From assembly GCA_029267445.1 (NCBI GenBank), contig JAJUIU010000041.1:1-35913 (forward strand): a DNA stretch of 35,913 nt, in the 5' to 3' direction. Below are positions 6,920-14,656 of this stretch, one piece after another. The notes beneath the pieces are model-generated. The model was not told where the DNA came from. It was given only the letters and a program-made list of their open reading frames with translations, and searched no databases. Numbering within the stretch: position 1 is the first letter of the stretch; every line of letters starts with the position of its first letter. Made by a program: the position numbers and the translations under genes. This DNA is from Rhodospirillaceae bacterium. GTDB lineage: Bacteria > Pseudomonadota > Alphaproteobacteria > Azospirillales > Azospirillaceae.

Positions 6920-8041
6920 TCAGGCCATCGCCGCCCGCCGCCCGCCCATCAGCCGGCCCAGCAGGGCCCCCATGCCCAGTGCCACGGCCAGCAGGATCGC
7001 CAGTTCCCCCGCCACCGGCACAAGGCCCAGCAGCGTCAGGAACACCGCGAAGAAGCCGAAGCGGATCAGCAGTTCCCGGTTCCGTCCGAAGGCTGGTGGC
7101 CGGTCCCGTCGCGCCAGTTCGGCCAGTCCGAAGCCCGCGACGGCCAGCCCCACCGGGAACGCCACCGCGTACAGCATCAGCAGCAGCAGCCCCACGGGAA
7201 TGCCGATGATGGTGACCATGAACAGCACGGCCACCACCGGCGCCAGGATGATGGCGACGAAGCCGAGCGCGATGTTCCGCACCGGCCGCGCGCGGATGTC
7301 GGCCGTCGTGTCGCGCACCAGACCGGGGAAGGCCAGCCAGACGACCCAGCCCAGCACGAACAGGGCCACGGCCTTGCCGAGCGTGCCCAGCACGGTGGGG
7401 CCGCCGCCGCCATCCGCGTCGATCCGCGCCTGCACGGTCTCCCTGGCCTCCACCGTGGCGCCGGGATTGACCACGACCTGGTCCGGCGCCCTGTGCCGGA
7501 TGGTGCCGTTCACCCGGGCGCCGGGCAGCAGTTCCAGTTCGCCGGCGGCGACGTCCACGTCCCCGTTCACGCTGCCCGACAGCACCACCCGGCCACCGGC
7601 CACGCGCAGGGACCCCGCGATGCCGCTGGCGACCGTCACCTCCCCGCCGGAGACGTTGAGGTCGCCCGCGATGTCGGCGCTGCGGGCGACGGTGACGCTG
7701 CCGCCCGTCATGGTGGCGTCCCCCGCCACCGGCGCGTTCAGCGTCAGGTCGGCCGCCCCGGCGATCAGGTCGCCAGAGATCGGTCCGTCGATCGTCACCT
7801 CGAAGCCGGCCACATAGGCCGACTCGCCGACCGGCGCCACCAGGGCGATGTTCAGCCCGGCGGCGAACAGGTCGCCCCCGACCGGCCCGCTGATGCCGAC
7901 CGTCCGTCCGGCGATGAACAGGTCGTCCTGAAGCGGCTGGGACCACTGGACCGTGTCGCCGCTGCGGAATTCCGCCGCCGGCACCGTCACCGGTGCCGAC
8001 AGGACCGCCGCCAGCAGGACGAGCGCATTGATGCAACGCAT
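6920..8041 (-). CDS. Bactofilin-like beta-helix protein with signal peptide and C-terminal membrane helices
   Basis: A 373-residue protein in three parts. Residues 1-23 are a signal peptide (MRCINALVLLAAVLSAPVTV, then PAAEF). Residues ~30-190 consist of short glycine-rich turns such as ISGDLIAGAADLTLNAPVAG and NVSGGEVTVASGIAGSLRVA, the hexad-like pattern of polymer-forming (bactofilin-type) right-handed beta-helices. Residues ~215-370 hold about four to five hydrophobic helices, including KAVALFVLGWVVWLAFPGLV and FGFFAVFLTLLGLVPVAGEL. Proteins of this shape are often annotated as polymer-forming cytoskeletal proteins, but the signal peptide places the helix domain outside the cytoplasm. Function is not known. 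It is the most upstream gene of the minus-strand run that includes the photolyase, with 53 bases between them. Confidence 0.78.
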   Translation of the reverse strand: MRCINALVLLAAVLSAPVTVPAAEFRSGDTVQWSQPLQDDLFIAGRTVGISGPVGGDLFAAGLNIALVAPVGESAYVAGFEVTIDGPISGDLIAGAADLTLNAPVAGDATMTGGSVTVARSADIAGDLNVSGGEVTVASGIAGSLRVAGGRVVLSGSVNGDVDVAAGELELLPGARVNGTIRHRAPDQVVVNPGATVEARETVQARIDADGGGGPTVLGTLGKAVALFVLGWVVWLAFPGLVRDTTADIRARPVRNIALGFVAIILAPVVAVLFMVTIIGIPVGLLLLMLYAVAFPVGLAVAGFGLAELARRDRPPAFGRNRELLIRFGFFAVFLTLLGLVPVAGELAILLAVALGMGALLGRLMGGRRAAMA

Positions 8042-8173
8042 GGATGGAATCCCACGGTTGTTCTGAGTGTTCGATCGTGCCGGGCGGGGCAGGGGCACAG
8101 TGTCACGCCGCTGAAATGGTTTGGCAAGCGGCACCGGGTTACAGTTCGTAACGGCTTCATGGGGTGGAGAGCG

Positions 8174-8944
8174 ATGACCCGCATCACACTGGACGGCAAG
8201 CGCGGCCTCGTCGTCGGCATCGCAAACGGCAGCAGCATCGCCTATGGCTGCGCCCGGGCGTTCCGCGACATGGGGGCGGACATCGCCGTCACCTATCTGA
8301 ACGCCAAGGCGGAACCGCATGTCCGCCCCCTGGCGGAGGGGCTGGGTGCCGACATCGTCGTCCCCTGCGACGTGCGCGAACCGGGACAGCTGGAGGCCGT
8401 GTTCGAGACGATCCGGGAACGCTGGGGCCGGCTCGATTTCCTGCTGCATTCCATCGCCTTCGCCCCGCGTGAGGATCTGCACGGCCGGGTGGTGGACTGC
8501 ACGCGCGACGGGTTCCTGATGGCGATGGACGTCTCCGTCCATTCCTTCATCCGCATGGCCCGGCTGGCGGAGCCGCTGATGACCGACGGCGGCTGCCTCC
8601 AGACGGTCACCTTCTACGGGTCTGAGAAGGTGGTGGAGCATTACAATCTAATGGGCCCGGTGAAGGCCGCGCTGGAGAGCACCGTGCGCTACATGGCCGC
8701 CGAGCTGGGCCGCAAGGGCATCCGGGTGCACGCCCTGTCGCCGGGGCCATTGGCCACGCGCGCCGCCAGCGGCATTGACCGCTTCGACGAGCTGCTGGCC
8801 CGCGCGGCGGACCGCGCGCCGACGCACCAGCTCGTCACCATCGACGATGTCGGCGCCTACGCCGCCTTCCTGGCGAGCGACGCCGCCAGGGCCGTCACGG
8901 GTTCGGTAGAATACATCGACGGCGGCTACAACATCGTGGATTGA
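8174..8944 (+). CDS. Enoyl-ACP reductase FabI-type (SDR family)
   Basis: A 256-residue short-chain dehydrogenase of the FabI type. The cofactor loop GIANGSSIAYG replaces the usual SDR glycine motif, as in FabI; LLHSIAFAP is the family core; and the catalytic pair lies in VVEHYNLMGPVKAALE (Tyr-x6-Lys). It ends DGGYNIVD, the usual FabI C-terminal region. FabI reduces trans-2-enoyl-ACP in the last step of fatty-acid elongation. It is isolated from other fab genes, and differences from housekeeping FabI (for example FYGSEKVVEH) suggest a second paralogue, which is inference. ATG 8174 has GGAGA five bases upstream; an in-frame ATG at 8159 has none. Confidence 0.85.
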   Translation: MTRITLDGKRGLVVGIANGSSIAYGCARAFRDMGADIAVTYLNAKAEPHVRPLAEGLGADIVVPCDVREPGQLEAVFETIRERWGRLDFLLHSIAFAPREDLHGRVVDCTRDGFLMAMDVSVHSFIRMARLAEPLMTDGGCLQTVTFYGSEKVVEHYNLMGPVKAALESTVRYMAAELGRKGIRVHALSPGPLATRAASGIDRFDELLARAADRAPTHQLVTIDDVGAYAAFLASDAARAVTGSVEYIDGGYNIVD

Positions 8945-8950
8945 GGCGGC

Positions 8951-8973
8951 ACCGGCCGGGAGCGCCTGCCGGT
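8951..8973. terminator. Possible bidirectional hairpin between convergent genes
   Basis: ACCGGC (8951-8956) and GCCGGT (8968-8973) can form a 6-bp stem with an 11-base loop between the convergent fabI-type and hutG-type genes. There is no T-run, so this is only a weak terminator candidate. Confidence 0.3.
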
Positions 8974-9797
8974 CATTCCGCCGCGCGGGACCGGCGGCGG
9001 CCGGACTCGGCCATCGCCCAGTCGATCAGCGTGCGCACCAGCATCTCGATCACAGGGCGCACCTCGCCGGCCCGGTCGCTGCGGAACCGGAAGGGTGCCT
9101 CCTCGTCCATGTAGAGGTGGCGCCCGATCTCCAGCTGCACGGCGTGGATGCCCTCGCGCGGACGGCCGTACAGGCGGGTGGAATAGCCGCCCTTGAACCG
9201 GCCGTTCAGCTCGGAGGAGGCGTCGTCGTCCGCCCGCAGCACGTTCAGCAGCCGGCCCGTCAGCCCCTTGTCGGCGGTGGTGCCGTCGGCCGTGCCCAGG
9301 CAGAAGTCGGGAAGCTGCCCCTGGAACAGGCGCGGCACCCGGCTGCGGATGGAGTGCGCCTCGAACAGCACGGCCACGCCATGTCGGGCGCGCAGGGCCT
9401 GCAGCTCGTCCCACAGCTTGGCGTGGTACGGCCGCCAGTATTCGGCGATGCGGCCGGCCATCTCGGCCGCGTCGGGGCCCGCCCCGTCCTGGTACAGCGG
9501 CTGGCCGTCGAAATCCTGCACCGGCACGACGCCCGTGTTCGCCACGTCCTCATAGACGGACCGTCCGTCCGGATCGCGGTTCAGATCGACGACATAGCGG
9601 GAATGGGTGGGCACCAGGAAACCTGTGCCAAGCGCCGGGGCGAAATTGTACAGCCGGTCCAGATGCCAGTCCGTGTCCGGCAGGGTCCGGGCCCGGTCCG
9701 ACATCCGCGCGGCGATCTCCGGCGGCAGATGCGTGCCGCAGTGGGGCATGGACAGCAGCACCGGCGTATCGCCGCGCTGGAACCGCCACAGTTCCAT
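8973..9797 (-). CDS. hutG: N-formylglutamate amidohydrolase (HutG-like)
   Basis: A 274-residue protein of the N-formylglutamate deformylase family, which releases formate and glutamate from formylglutamate at the end of one histidine-degradation route. Visible family features are PVLLSMPHCGTHLPPEIA near the start, DTDWHLDRLYNF, VVDLNRDPDG, LFEAHSIRSRVPRLF and QLEIGRHLYMDE toward the C-terminus, which carry the metal-binding and substrate residues. ATG 9797 is chosen because GGGAGG lies a few bases upstream and it starts at the family position; an ATG at 9836 would add 13 unlikely residues. No hutU, hutH or hutI is nearby, so the gene stands alone here. Confidence 0.9.
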   Translation of the reverse strand: MELWRFQRGDTPVLLSMPHCGTHLPPEIAARMSDRARTLPDTDWHLDRLYNFAPALGTGFLVPTHSRYVVDLNRDPDGRSVYEDVANTGVVPVQDFDGQPLYQDGAGPDAAEMAGRIAEYWRPYHAKLWDELQALRARHGVAVLFEAHSIRSRVPRLFQGQLPDFCLGTADGTTADKGLTGRLLNVLRADDDASSELNGRFKGGYSTRLYGRPREGIHAVQLEIGRHLYMDEEAPFRFRSDRAGEVRPVIEMLVRTLIDWAMAESGRRRSRAAE

Positions 9798-9985
9798 GAC
9801 CGCCTCCCGATGACGTTCCCATGACCGTACGAACATGACAGATCGTTGACATGGTGCCCCACCTTGGGCCGGAGTAGCGCCCGCGGCGACGACGAACCGA
9901 AAAATGTCCGATCTGCGGGCGACCGGTCCGCAGCCGCCCGAATATGATCGTAACAGGAATTTCGCACTTGCGAAGGAAAGAGTCC

Positions 9986-10525
9986 ATGAAGGGGGCGGGA
10001 ATCGACATTCTGCGGCTGGACGCCGGGGGCGCCCGCGACCATGCCGACGCCCTCGCCGCCCTGCTGCGGGAGACCGTGCGGGGCGGCGCCTCCGTGAGTT
10101 TCCGCCATGTTCCGGAGCAGGCGGAGGCCCACGCCTTCTGGCTCAAGGTCGCCGACATGGTCGCCGACGGGCGCTGCGATCTGCTTGTTGCGGTGCGGGA
10201 TGGGCGGGTCCTGGGCACGGTGCAGCTCCACGCCGTGCCGATGGAGAACCAGCGGCACCGGGGGGAGGTGGCCAAGATGATGGTGCACCCCGACGCCCGG
10301 CGGCAGGGCATCGCCGCCGCCCTGATGCGGGCGGTGGAACCGCTGGCGCGGGCGCGCGGGCTCACCACCCTGGTGCTCGACACGGCCAAGGGCGACCCGG
10401 CCGAGGCGATGTACGCCAAGCTGGGTTGGGTTCCGGCGGGCAGCATCCCGGACTATGCCCTGGACCCCGCCGGCCGCATGCGGGCGACGGTGCTCTTCTA
10501 CAAGCTGCTGGGACGGGACGGATGA
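9986..10525 (+). CDS. GNAT-family N-acetyltransferase
   Basis: A 179-residue GNAT protein. The acetyl-CoA-binding motif is MMVHPDARRQGIAAALMRAV (R-x-x-G-x-A form), preceded by a beta-strand GRVLGTVQLHAV and followed by GLTTLVLDTAKGDPAEAMYA and KLGWVPAGSIPDYAL, the usual order of GNAT motifs A and B. The acceptor substrate cannot be predicted. ATG 9986 has AAGGAAAG five bases upstream; an in-frame ATG at 9944 lacks such a site. The stop overlaps the next gene as ATGA, so the two are translationally coupled. Confidence 0.88.
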   Translation: MKGAGIDILRLDAGGARDHADALAALLRETVRGGASVSFRHVPEQAEAHAFWLKVADMVADGRCDLLVAVRDGRVLGTVQLHAVPMENQRHRGEVAKMMVHPDARRQGIAAALMRAVEPLARARGLTTLVLDTAKGDPAEAMYAKLGWVPAGSIPDYALDPAGRMRATVLFYKLLGRDG

Positions 10526-11493
10526 GCGTTCTCCGCGTCGGCGTGATCGGCCTCGGCATCATGGGCCGGCGCATGGTTCAGCGCATGCTGGACCATGGGC
10601 GGTTCCAGGTCGTCGCCGGTTGGGACCCCTCGGCCGAGGCCTGCGCCCTCGCGCGCGAGCTGGCGCCGGGACTGGCGCTTGAACCGGGGCCGGAGGCGCT
10701 GGTCGCGCGCGGCGATCTGGACCTCGTCTACGTCGCCTCCCCGCCCCGCTTCCATATGGCCCAGGCGGGCCTCGCCTTCGACCGGGGCCTTCCGGTCCTG
10801 TGCGAGAAGCCGCTGGCGGTGGACCATGCGGAGGCCGCCGCCGTGGTGGCGCGGGTGGAGGGCGAAGGCCATCGCGCCGCCGTCAACTATGTGCTCGCCA
10901 GCGCCCCGGCCATCCTGGCCATGCAGCGCCTGATCGCCGAGGGGGAGATCGGCGCGGTGCGCGGGGCGGCGGTCAGCGTCGGTTTCCGCGAATGGCCCCG
11001 GCCCTGGCAGAAGGGGGCGGCTCCCTGGCTCGCAGGCCGGGCGGAGGGGGGCTTCACGCGGGAGGTGGTGTCCCACTTCCTGTTCGCGCTGCGCCGCCTG
11101 CTGGGCCCGCTGGAGGTGATCCAGGCGACGGTGGACTGGCCCGCCGATCCGGCCCTGTCCGAACGCGACCTGCTGGCGACCCTGACGGCGGGCGGGGTGG
11201 GGGTCCACCTGTCCGGCCATGTCGGCCGCATCGCCGCCGACGACAAGAACGAGATGGTCGTCACCGGCGAGCGGGGCGCCTTGCGGCTGGTCGACTGGCG
11301 CCACCTTGAGATGGCGGACCGGGGCGGCTGGAAGCCGGTGCGGGAGGCGAAGGACTCGAGCGGTCCCGGCATGGCGCAGCTCGACGCCGTCGCCGCGTGG
11401 CTCGACCGTGGCGCCCACCCCTTGGCCAGCTTCCGCGAGGCTCTGGATGTCCAGACCTGCGTGGAGGAGATGCTGGCGGGGGTGGAGGATTAG
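10522..11493 (+). CDS. Gfo/Idh/MocA-family oxidoreductase
   Basis: A 323-residue NAD(P)-dependent oxidoreductase. It opens with the Rossmann motif LRVGVIGLGIMGRRM, has DLVYVASPPRFHMAQA and the family hallmark LCEKPLAVDHAEAAAVV near residue 95, and a C-terminal alpha/beta substrate domain (EVVSHFLFALRRLLGPLEVI, with a catalytic-type His). Members act on sugars, inositols or similar polyols; the substrate is unknown. It begins within the stop codon of the GNAT gene. Its 3' end is 17 bases from the convergent receiver gene. Confidence 0.9.
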   Translation: MSVLRVGVIGLGIMGRRMVQRMLDHGRFQVVAGWDPSAEACALARELAPGLALEPGPEALVARGDLDLVYVASPPRFHMAQAGLAFDRGLPVLCEKPLAVDHAEAAAVVARVEGEGHRAAVNYVLASAPAILAMQRLIAEGEIGAVRGAAVSVGFREWPRPWQKGAAPWLAGRAEGGFTREVVSHFLFALRRLLGPLEVIQATVDWPADPALSERDLLATLTAGGVGVHLSGHVGRIAADDKNEMVVTGERGALRLVDWRHLEMADRGGWKPVREAKDSSGPGMAQLDAVAAWLDRGAHPLASFREALDVQTCVEEMLAGVED

Positions 11494-11510
11494 CGTCGGC
11501 GCGCCCGCCC

Positions 11511-11891
11511 TCAGGAAGGCCCGCCCAGCACCTTCCGGATCGACGCTTCCAGCTGCTCCGGCAGGATCGGTTTGAACAGGACCTCCGCCGGATGATCCTG
11601 GTGGATGCGGTCAATGGTCTCCTGCTCGCGTGAGCCGGTGATGAAGACGACCGGGGCGATATGCTGCCGATGAATTTCCTTCGCGGCGAAGACCCCGTCC
11701 TCCTTGCCCTTCAACCGGACATCCATGAGGACGAGCATCGGACGATGCTCAGTCGCGAGTTGGATGGCGCGAAGGGCCGTCGCGGCCGTGCCGCAGACGC
11801 GCAAGCCCAGATTCTCGACGACATCGCAGAGCGCCAAGGCGATCAGCGCCTCGTCCTCGACGATCAGAACACAGGCATCCGGCAGCGTCAT
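11511..11891 (-). CDS. Stand-alone response-regulator receiver protein
   Basis: A 126-residue CheY-like single-domain protein. The acidic pair is Glu12/Asp13 (LIVEDEALIAL), the phospho-accepting Asp57 lies in LVLMDVRLKGKEDG, the conserved Thr in VVFITGS, and the Lys in EVLFKPILPEQ. There is no output domain, so it probably acts by protein contact or phosphorelay. Its ATG overlaps the stop codon of the HisKA_2 kinase (TCAT on the plus strand), so they form a cognate pair. RLKGKEDG at the end of strand 3 is typical of receivers linked to HWE/HisKA_2 kinases. Confidence 0.9.
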   Translation of the reverse strand: MTLPDACVLIVEDEALIALALCDVVENLGLRVCGTAATALRAIQLATEHRPMLVLMDVRLKGKEDGVFAAKEIHRQHIAPVVFITGSREQETIDRIHQDHPAEVLFKPILPEQLEASIRKVLGGPS

Positions 11892-13054
11892 GTTTCCTCC
11901 CGCCGGGGGACGACGATCGTAACCTCGGTGCCGTTCCGCCGGTCGATCGCGATCTCGCCCTCGAGCTGCGTCACCAGGGCCCGCGTGATCCGCCAACCGA
12001 CGGTTCCCGGCGTCATCGGCGACCGGGGGGCCCCATCTCGATCGTCATCCCTCACCGTAAGGACGACCTGGTCCGGGTCGGGAAGCCTCAGCGCCACCGC
12101 GACATGGCCCGTGTTCTGGCCGGTGAACCCATGCTTGAGGGCTCCAGCTACGAACTCCGTCACCAGCAGTCCGATGGGAATGGCGAAATCCAAATCGGTC
12201 AGCATCGTGTCGGCCTCGACGCTCACCGTGATCCCCCGGTCCCCAGCCCCCGTGAAGGTTGCCAGATTGGCGCACAGCTCCTCCAGGAAGGGTCGGATGT
12301 CGAAGGTGGCGAGGTCGCGGGACTGCATCAGTTGTTGGTGCACGAGGCCGAGGGCATGTACCCGGCCGCGTAGCTCGTCCAGCGCGCTCCTGGCTTCGGC
12401 ATCACGAAGGCGGGAGGCCTGGAAGCTGAGCAGGCTGTCCACGACCTGCAGGTTGTTCTTCACCCGGTGATAGACCTCTCGCAAAAGCAGGTTCCGCTCG
12501 TGAATCAGGGTGTCCTTCTCCGCGATCGCCCGCTTCAGGTCCGTCACGTCCAGGACAACCCCGTCCCAGACGATGGAACGGTCGCCGCGACGGTGGGTCC
12601 GGGCGGCTGTCCGCACCCACCGGGTGGAACCGTCCGGCCCGATGACGCGCCCCTCCAGTTTGAACGAATCCAGCGTCTCTGCCGTCCTGCGGATGGTCGC
12701 CATCCACCTGTCCCTGTCCTCCGGGAAGATGCGGCGGGCGATGTCCTCCAGGGATGTGATCCGTGTCCCCTCCGATGGCGTCATCCCGACCAGCTCCTCG
12801 ATGCCGGGGCTGAGATAGGGGTAGCTGACGCGTCCGTCCGGATGCAGGACGCGCCTGTAGATCAGTCCGGGGAAGTTGGCGGCGACCGCCGTAAGCCGTT
12901 CCTCGGGGGAAATGTCATCTTCCACTGCCGCACACCCAGGTCGCGGGGCCCGGACATGGGCGCATGCTCCGGGTCCCCTCCGCACGGATGTACCAACCCG
13001 CCGACCGCGCTCCATGTTCCAGAAGGCGACCCGTGCCGACGCGTTTCCCTCCAT
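11888..13054 (-). CDS. PAS / HisKA_2 sensor kinase with degenerate ATP-binding boxes
   Basis: A 388-residue soluble sensor kinase with no membrane segment. A PAS fold covers residues ~55-170 (NFPGLIYRRVLHPDGR through SIVWDGVVLDVTDLKRA), a short coil follows, and the HisKA_2 phospho-acceptor box is LLLREVYHRVKNNLQVVDSL with His196. The HATPase part (residues ~280-385) looks altered: the N-box reads LLVTEFVAGALKHGF, with Gly304 where HisKA_2 kinases have Asn; the G1 region is VRDDDRDGAP instead of DDGVGLP; and G2 is GTVGWRIT instead of GLGL. It may bind ATP poorly or act as a phosphatase or scaffold. The stop overlaps the receiver start. The N-terminus is uncertain: Met14 (13015) or a GTG near residue 44 is also possible, and none has a clear ribosome-binding site. 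Confidence 0.85.
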   Translation of the reverse strand: MEGNASARVAFWNMERGRRVGTSVRRGPGACAHVRAPRPGCAAVEDDISPEERLTAVAANFPGLIYRRVLHPDGRVSYPYLSPGIEELVGMTPSEGTRITSLEDIARRIFPEDRDRWMATIRRTAETLDSFKLEGRVIGPDGSTRWVRTAARTHRRGDRSIVWDGVVLDVTDLKRAIAEKDTLIHERNLLLREVYHRVKNNLQVVDSLLSFQASRLRDAEARSALDELRGRVHALGLVHQQLMQSRDLATFDIRPFLEELCANLATFTGAGDRGITVSVEADTMLTDLDFAIPIGLLVTEFVAGALKHGFTGQNTGHVAVALRLPDPDQVVLTVRDDDRDGAPRSPMTPGTVGWRITRALVTQLEGEIAIDRRNGTEVTIVVPRREET

Positions 13055-13102
13055 CGGAACACGGGGCTGCGCTCAGGCGGGCGCCTCCGCGCCTGACCGG
13101 GC

Positions 13103-14227
13103 CTACGCCGTCAGCAGCTTGGCACCCTTGCCGGCCAGCGGCTCGGCCCCGGCGATCACCACCACCATCTCGTCCGGGTTCACATAGCGCCGGTGCTGCC
13201 GCGACCAGACCAGGCCGGCCGTGGTCGCGGTGCAGGGGTGGCGTGCGCCGGTGAAGGGGTCCAGCACCAGGGCCACCGTCTGGCCGGCGGTGACCGTTTC
13301 CCCCAGCTCCACCGTGAACAGCACCACGCCCGCCACGGGTGCCGTCACCCGGTCCAGGCCGGCCAGCGGGGTCGGCGCGCAGGCGGGCGGGGCGGGCGGC
13401 GGATCGCCCGCCAGCACGCCGCGCACCCGCAGATGGTCCAGGATCGCGGCCGCGTCGGCGGCCCCCTGGGCGTCGTCGATGGCCTCGTAGCCGCGCAGCT
13501 CGATCGTGGTGGCGGCGCAGGCGTCGGGCAGCGGCACCTCCGCCGGCACCAGGGCGCGCAGGCGGGGCCAGAAGCCGGAGCACGCCTCGTCGAACGGCTC
13601 CCCGCCCGAGACGTCCGCCAGGAACGCGGCCGCACAGCCCAGCCGTGCCGCCAGATCGGCGAACCCGTCCCACAGGGCCGGCATGGTGTAGAGATGCATC
13701 AGCGCCTCGCTGTCGCAGTGCAGGTCCAGCACCACGTCGGCGTCCATCGCCAGCGACAGCAGGGTCTTGCGCAGGCTGTCCCCTTCCGTCCGCGTCGGCA
13801 GGGCGGCCAGCGCCTCGGCCAGGGCCGCGCGCACCATGTCCACATTGCCGGACACGTCGGCACCCAGCCGATCCCGCACCCGCTCCGCCACGGCGGGGGC
13901 GAGGTCGGGATAGTCCCGGTTGAAATTGACGCCGGTCGCCAGTTCGAACCGGCCGATGCGCCCGCCCAGCAGGGGTTGATCCATGCCGATCGGGTTGGCC
14001 ACCGGCACCACCGCGATCTCCCCCCGTACGGCACCGGCGGCATCCAGCTCTGCCAGACGGTCGATCAGATGCCGGGCGACCAGAAGGCCCGGCGTCTCGT
14101 CCGCGTGCAGCCCGGCCTGGATGTAGGTCTTGGGCCGCGCCCCCGGCCGGCCGAAGCGGTACAAGGGAAGCACCCGCCGCGTGCCGGGGCGGGTGTGGGC
14201 GAGGGGTAGTTCGTCATGGCGCGTCAT
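13103..14227 (-). CDS. Succinylglutamate desuccinylase/aspartoacylase-family zinc hydrolase
   Basis: A 374-residue M14-like zinc hydrolase. The zinc-binding H-x-x-E lies in YIQAGLHADETPGLL, the catalytic arginine region is VNFNRDYPDL, and the third zinc ligand His is in VVLDLHCDSEALMHLY. A C-terminal beta-rich domain (residues ~295-374, DRVTAPVAGVVLFTVELGET) is typical of AstE/AspA-family proteins annotated as succinylglutamate desuccinylase/aspartoacylase. The reaction is cleavage of an N-acyl or peptide-like bond; no ast operon genes are near, so arginine succinylation is not supported. ATG 14227 is followed by MTRHDELPL; the upstream extension in the same frame lacks protein-like composition. 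Confidence 0.85.
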   Translation of the reverse strand: MTRHDELPLAHTRPGTRRVLPLYRFGRPGARPKTYIQAGLHADETPGLLVARHLIDRLAELDAAGAVRGEIAVVPVANPIGMDQPLLGGRIGRFELATGVNFNRDYPDLAPAVAERVRDRLGADVSGNVDMVRAALAEALAALPTRTEGDSLRKTLLSLAMDADVVLDLHCDSEALMHLYTMPALWDGFADLAARLGCAAAFLADVSGGEPFDEACSGFWPRLRALVPAEVPLPDACAATTIELRGYEAIDDAQGAADAAAILDHLRVRGVLAGDPPPAPPACAPTPLAGLDRVTAPVAGVVLFTVELGETVTAGQTVALVLDPFTGARHPCTATTAGLVWSRQHRRYVNPDEMVVVIAGAEPLAGKGAKLLTA

Positions 14228-14656
14228 GCCGCCGATGATGCACAGCCCGCCGCCGCCGTCCAGGGCCGGGCGGATCGTCCGTCGGCCCGCACACTTCAAT
14301 CCACTTTCAAGCGCCGCGTGTTCCGGATATGTTCTCGTTCTCATGGGCTCCGTCGGGCCCACGGATCTTGGACTCGTGAATAGCGCCGCGCATCGCCCCG
14401 TTCCGAAGGGGGCGGTCGGTGCATGGCCGCACGCTGGCGGGGCGATCCCGCACGAATGATGTCACCTTTGTCACCTTAGAGGGCGTAAGTGACTGGAATC
14501 CCTCGATTCCCATGTCACCTTTGATGTCACCTTAGATGTCGCCTTTGTCACCTTAGATGTCACCTTTGTCACCTTAGATGTCACCTTAGAGGCGCCGGCC
14601 CCGCTGGGCGCGGGGGCCCGGCCGTGTCATGCTCCGTCGGCACGTCCTGGTGGAAC
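14228..14656. other. Intergenic region between divergent genes
   Basis: No protein-coding or RNA gene is convincing in these 429 bases. The left part, to about 14455, is ordinary high-GC sequence that must hold the divergent promoters. The right part holds the TGTCACCTT array described separately. Confidence 0.6.
14458..14590. repeat. Array of nine TGTCACCTT 9-mers
   Basis: The 9-mer TGTCACCTT begins at 14460, 14469, 14513, 14525, 14537 (one-base variant TGTCGCCTT), 14546, 14558, 14567 and 14579. Two adjacent 9-mers flanked by GA and A make a 21-bp unit, present at 14458-14478, 14535-14555 and 14556-14576, with a half unit after that. A 35-base spacer (14478-14512) with GGAATCCCTCGATTCC interrupts it; this holds the inverted repeat GGAATC/GATTCC. 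The array is more AT-rich than its surroundings and is placed before the polysaccharide genes. It could be a multi-site operator, a slippage-prone microsatellite or a family of dispersed repeats. Confidence 0.85.

Noticed and set aside
5184-7817. Very long plus-strand open frame opposite the photolyase
   Set aside because: It is the antisense of the photolyase and beta-helix genes in high-GC DNA. Composition is rich in Arg, Pro and Gly without a recognisable domain.
14130-14459. Small plus-strand gene in the gap before the repeat array
   Set aside because: No ribosome-binding site, and it overlaps the antisense start of the zinc hydrolase; its protein has no plausible domain.
14458-14590. 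CRISPR array
   Set aside because: The repeats are 9-bp units in direct tandem, not 25-40-base repeats with unique spacers, and no cas gene is present.
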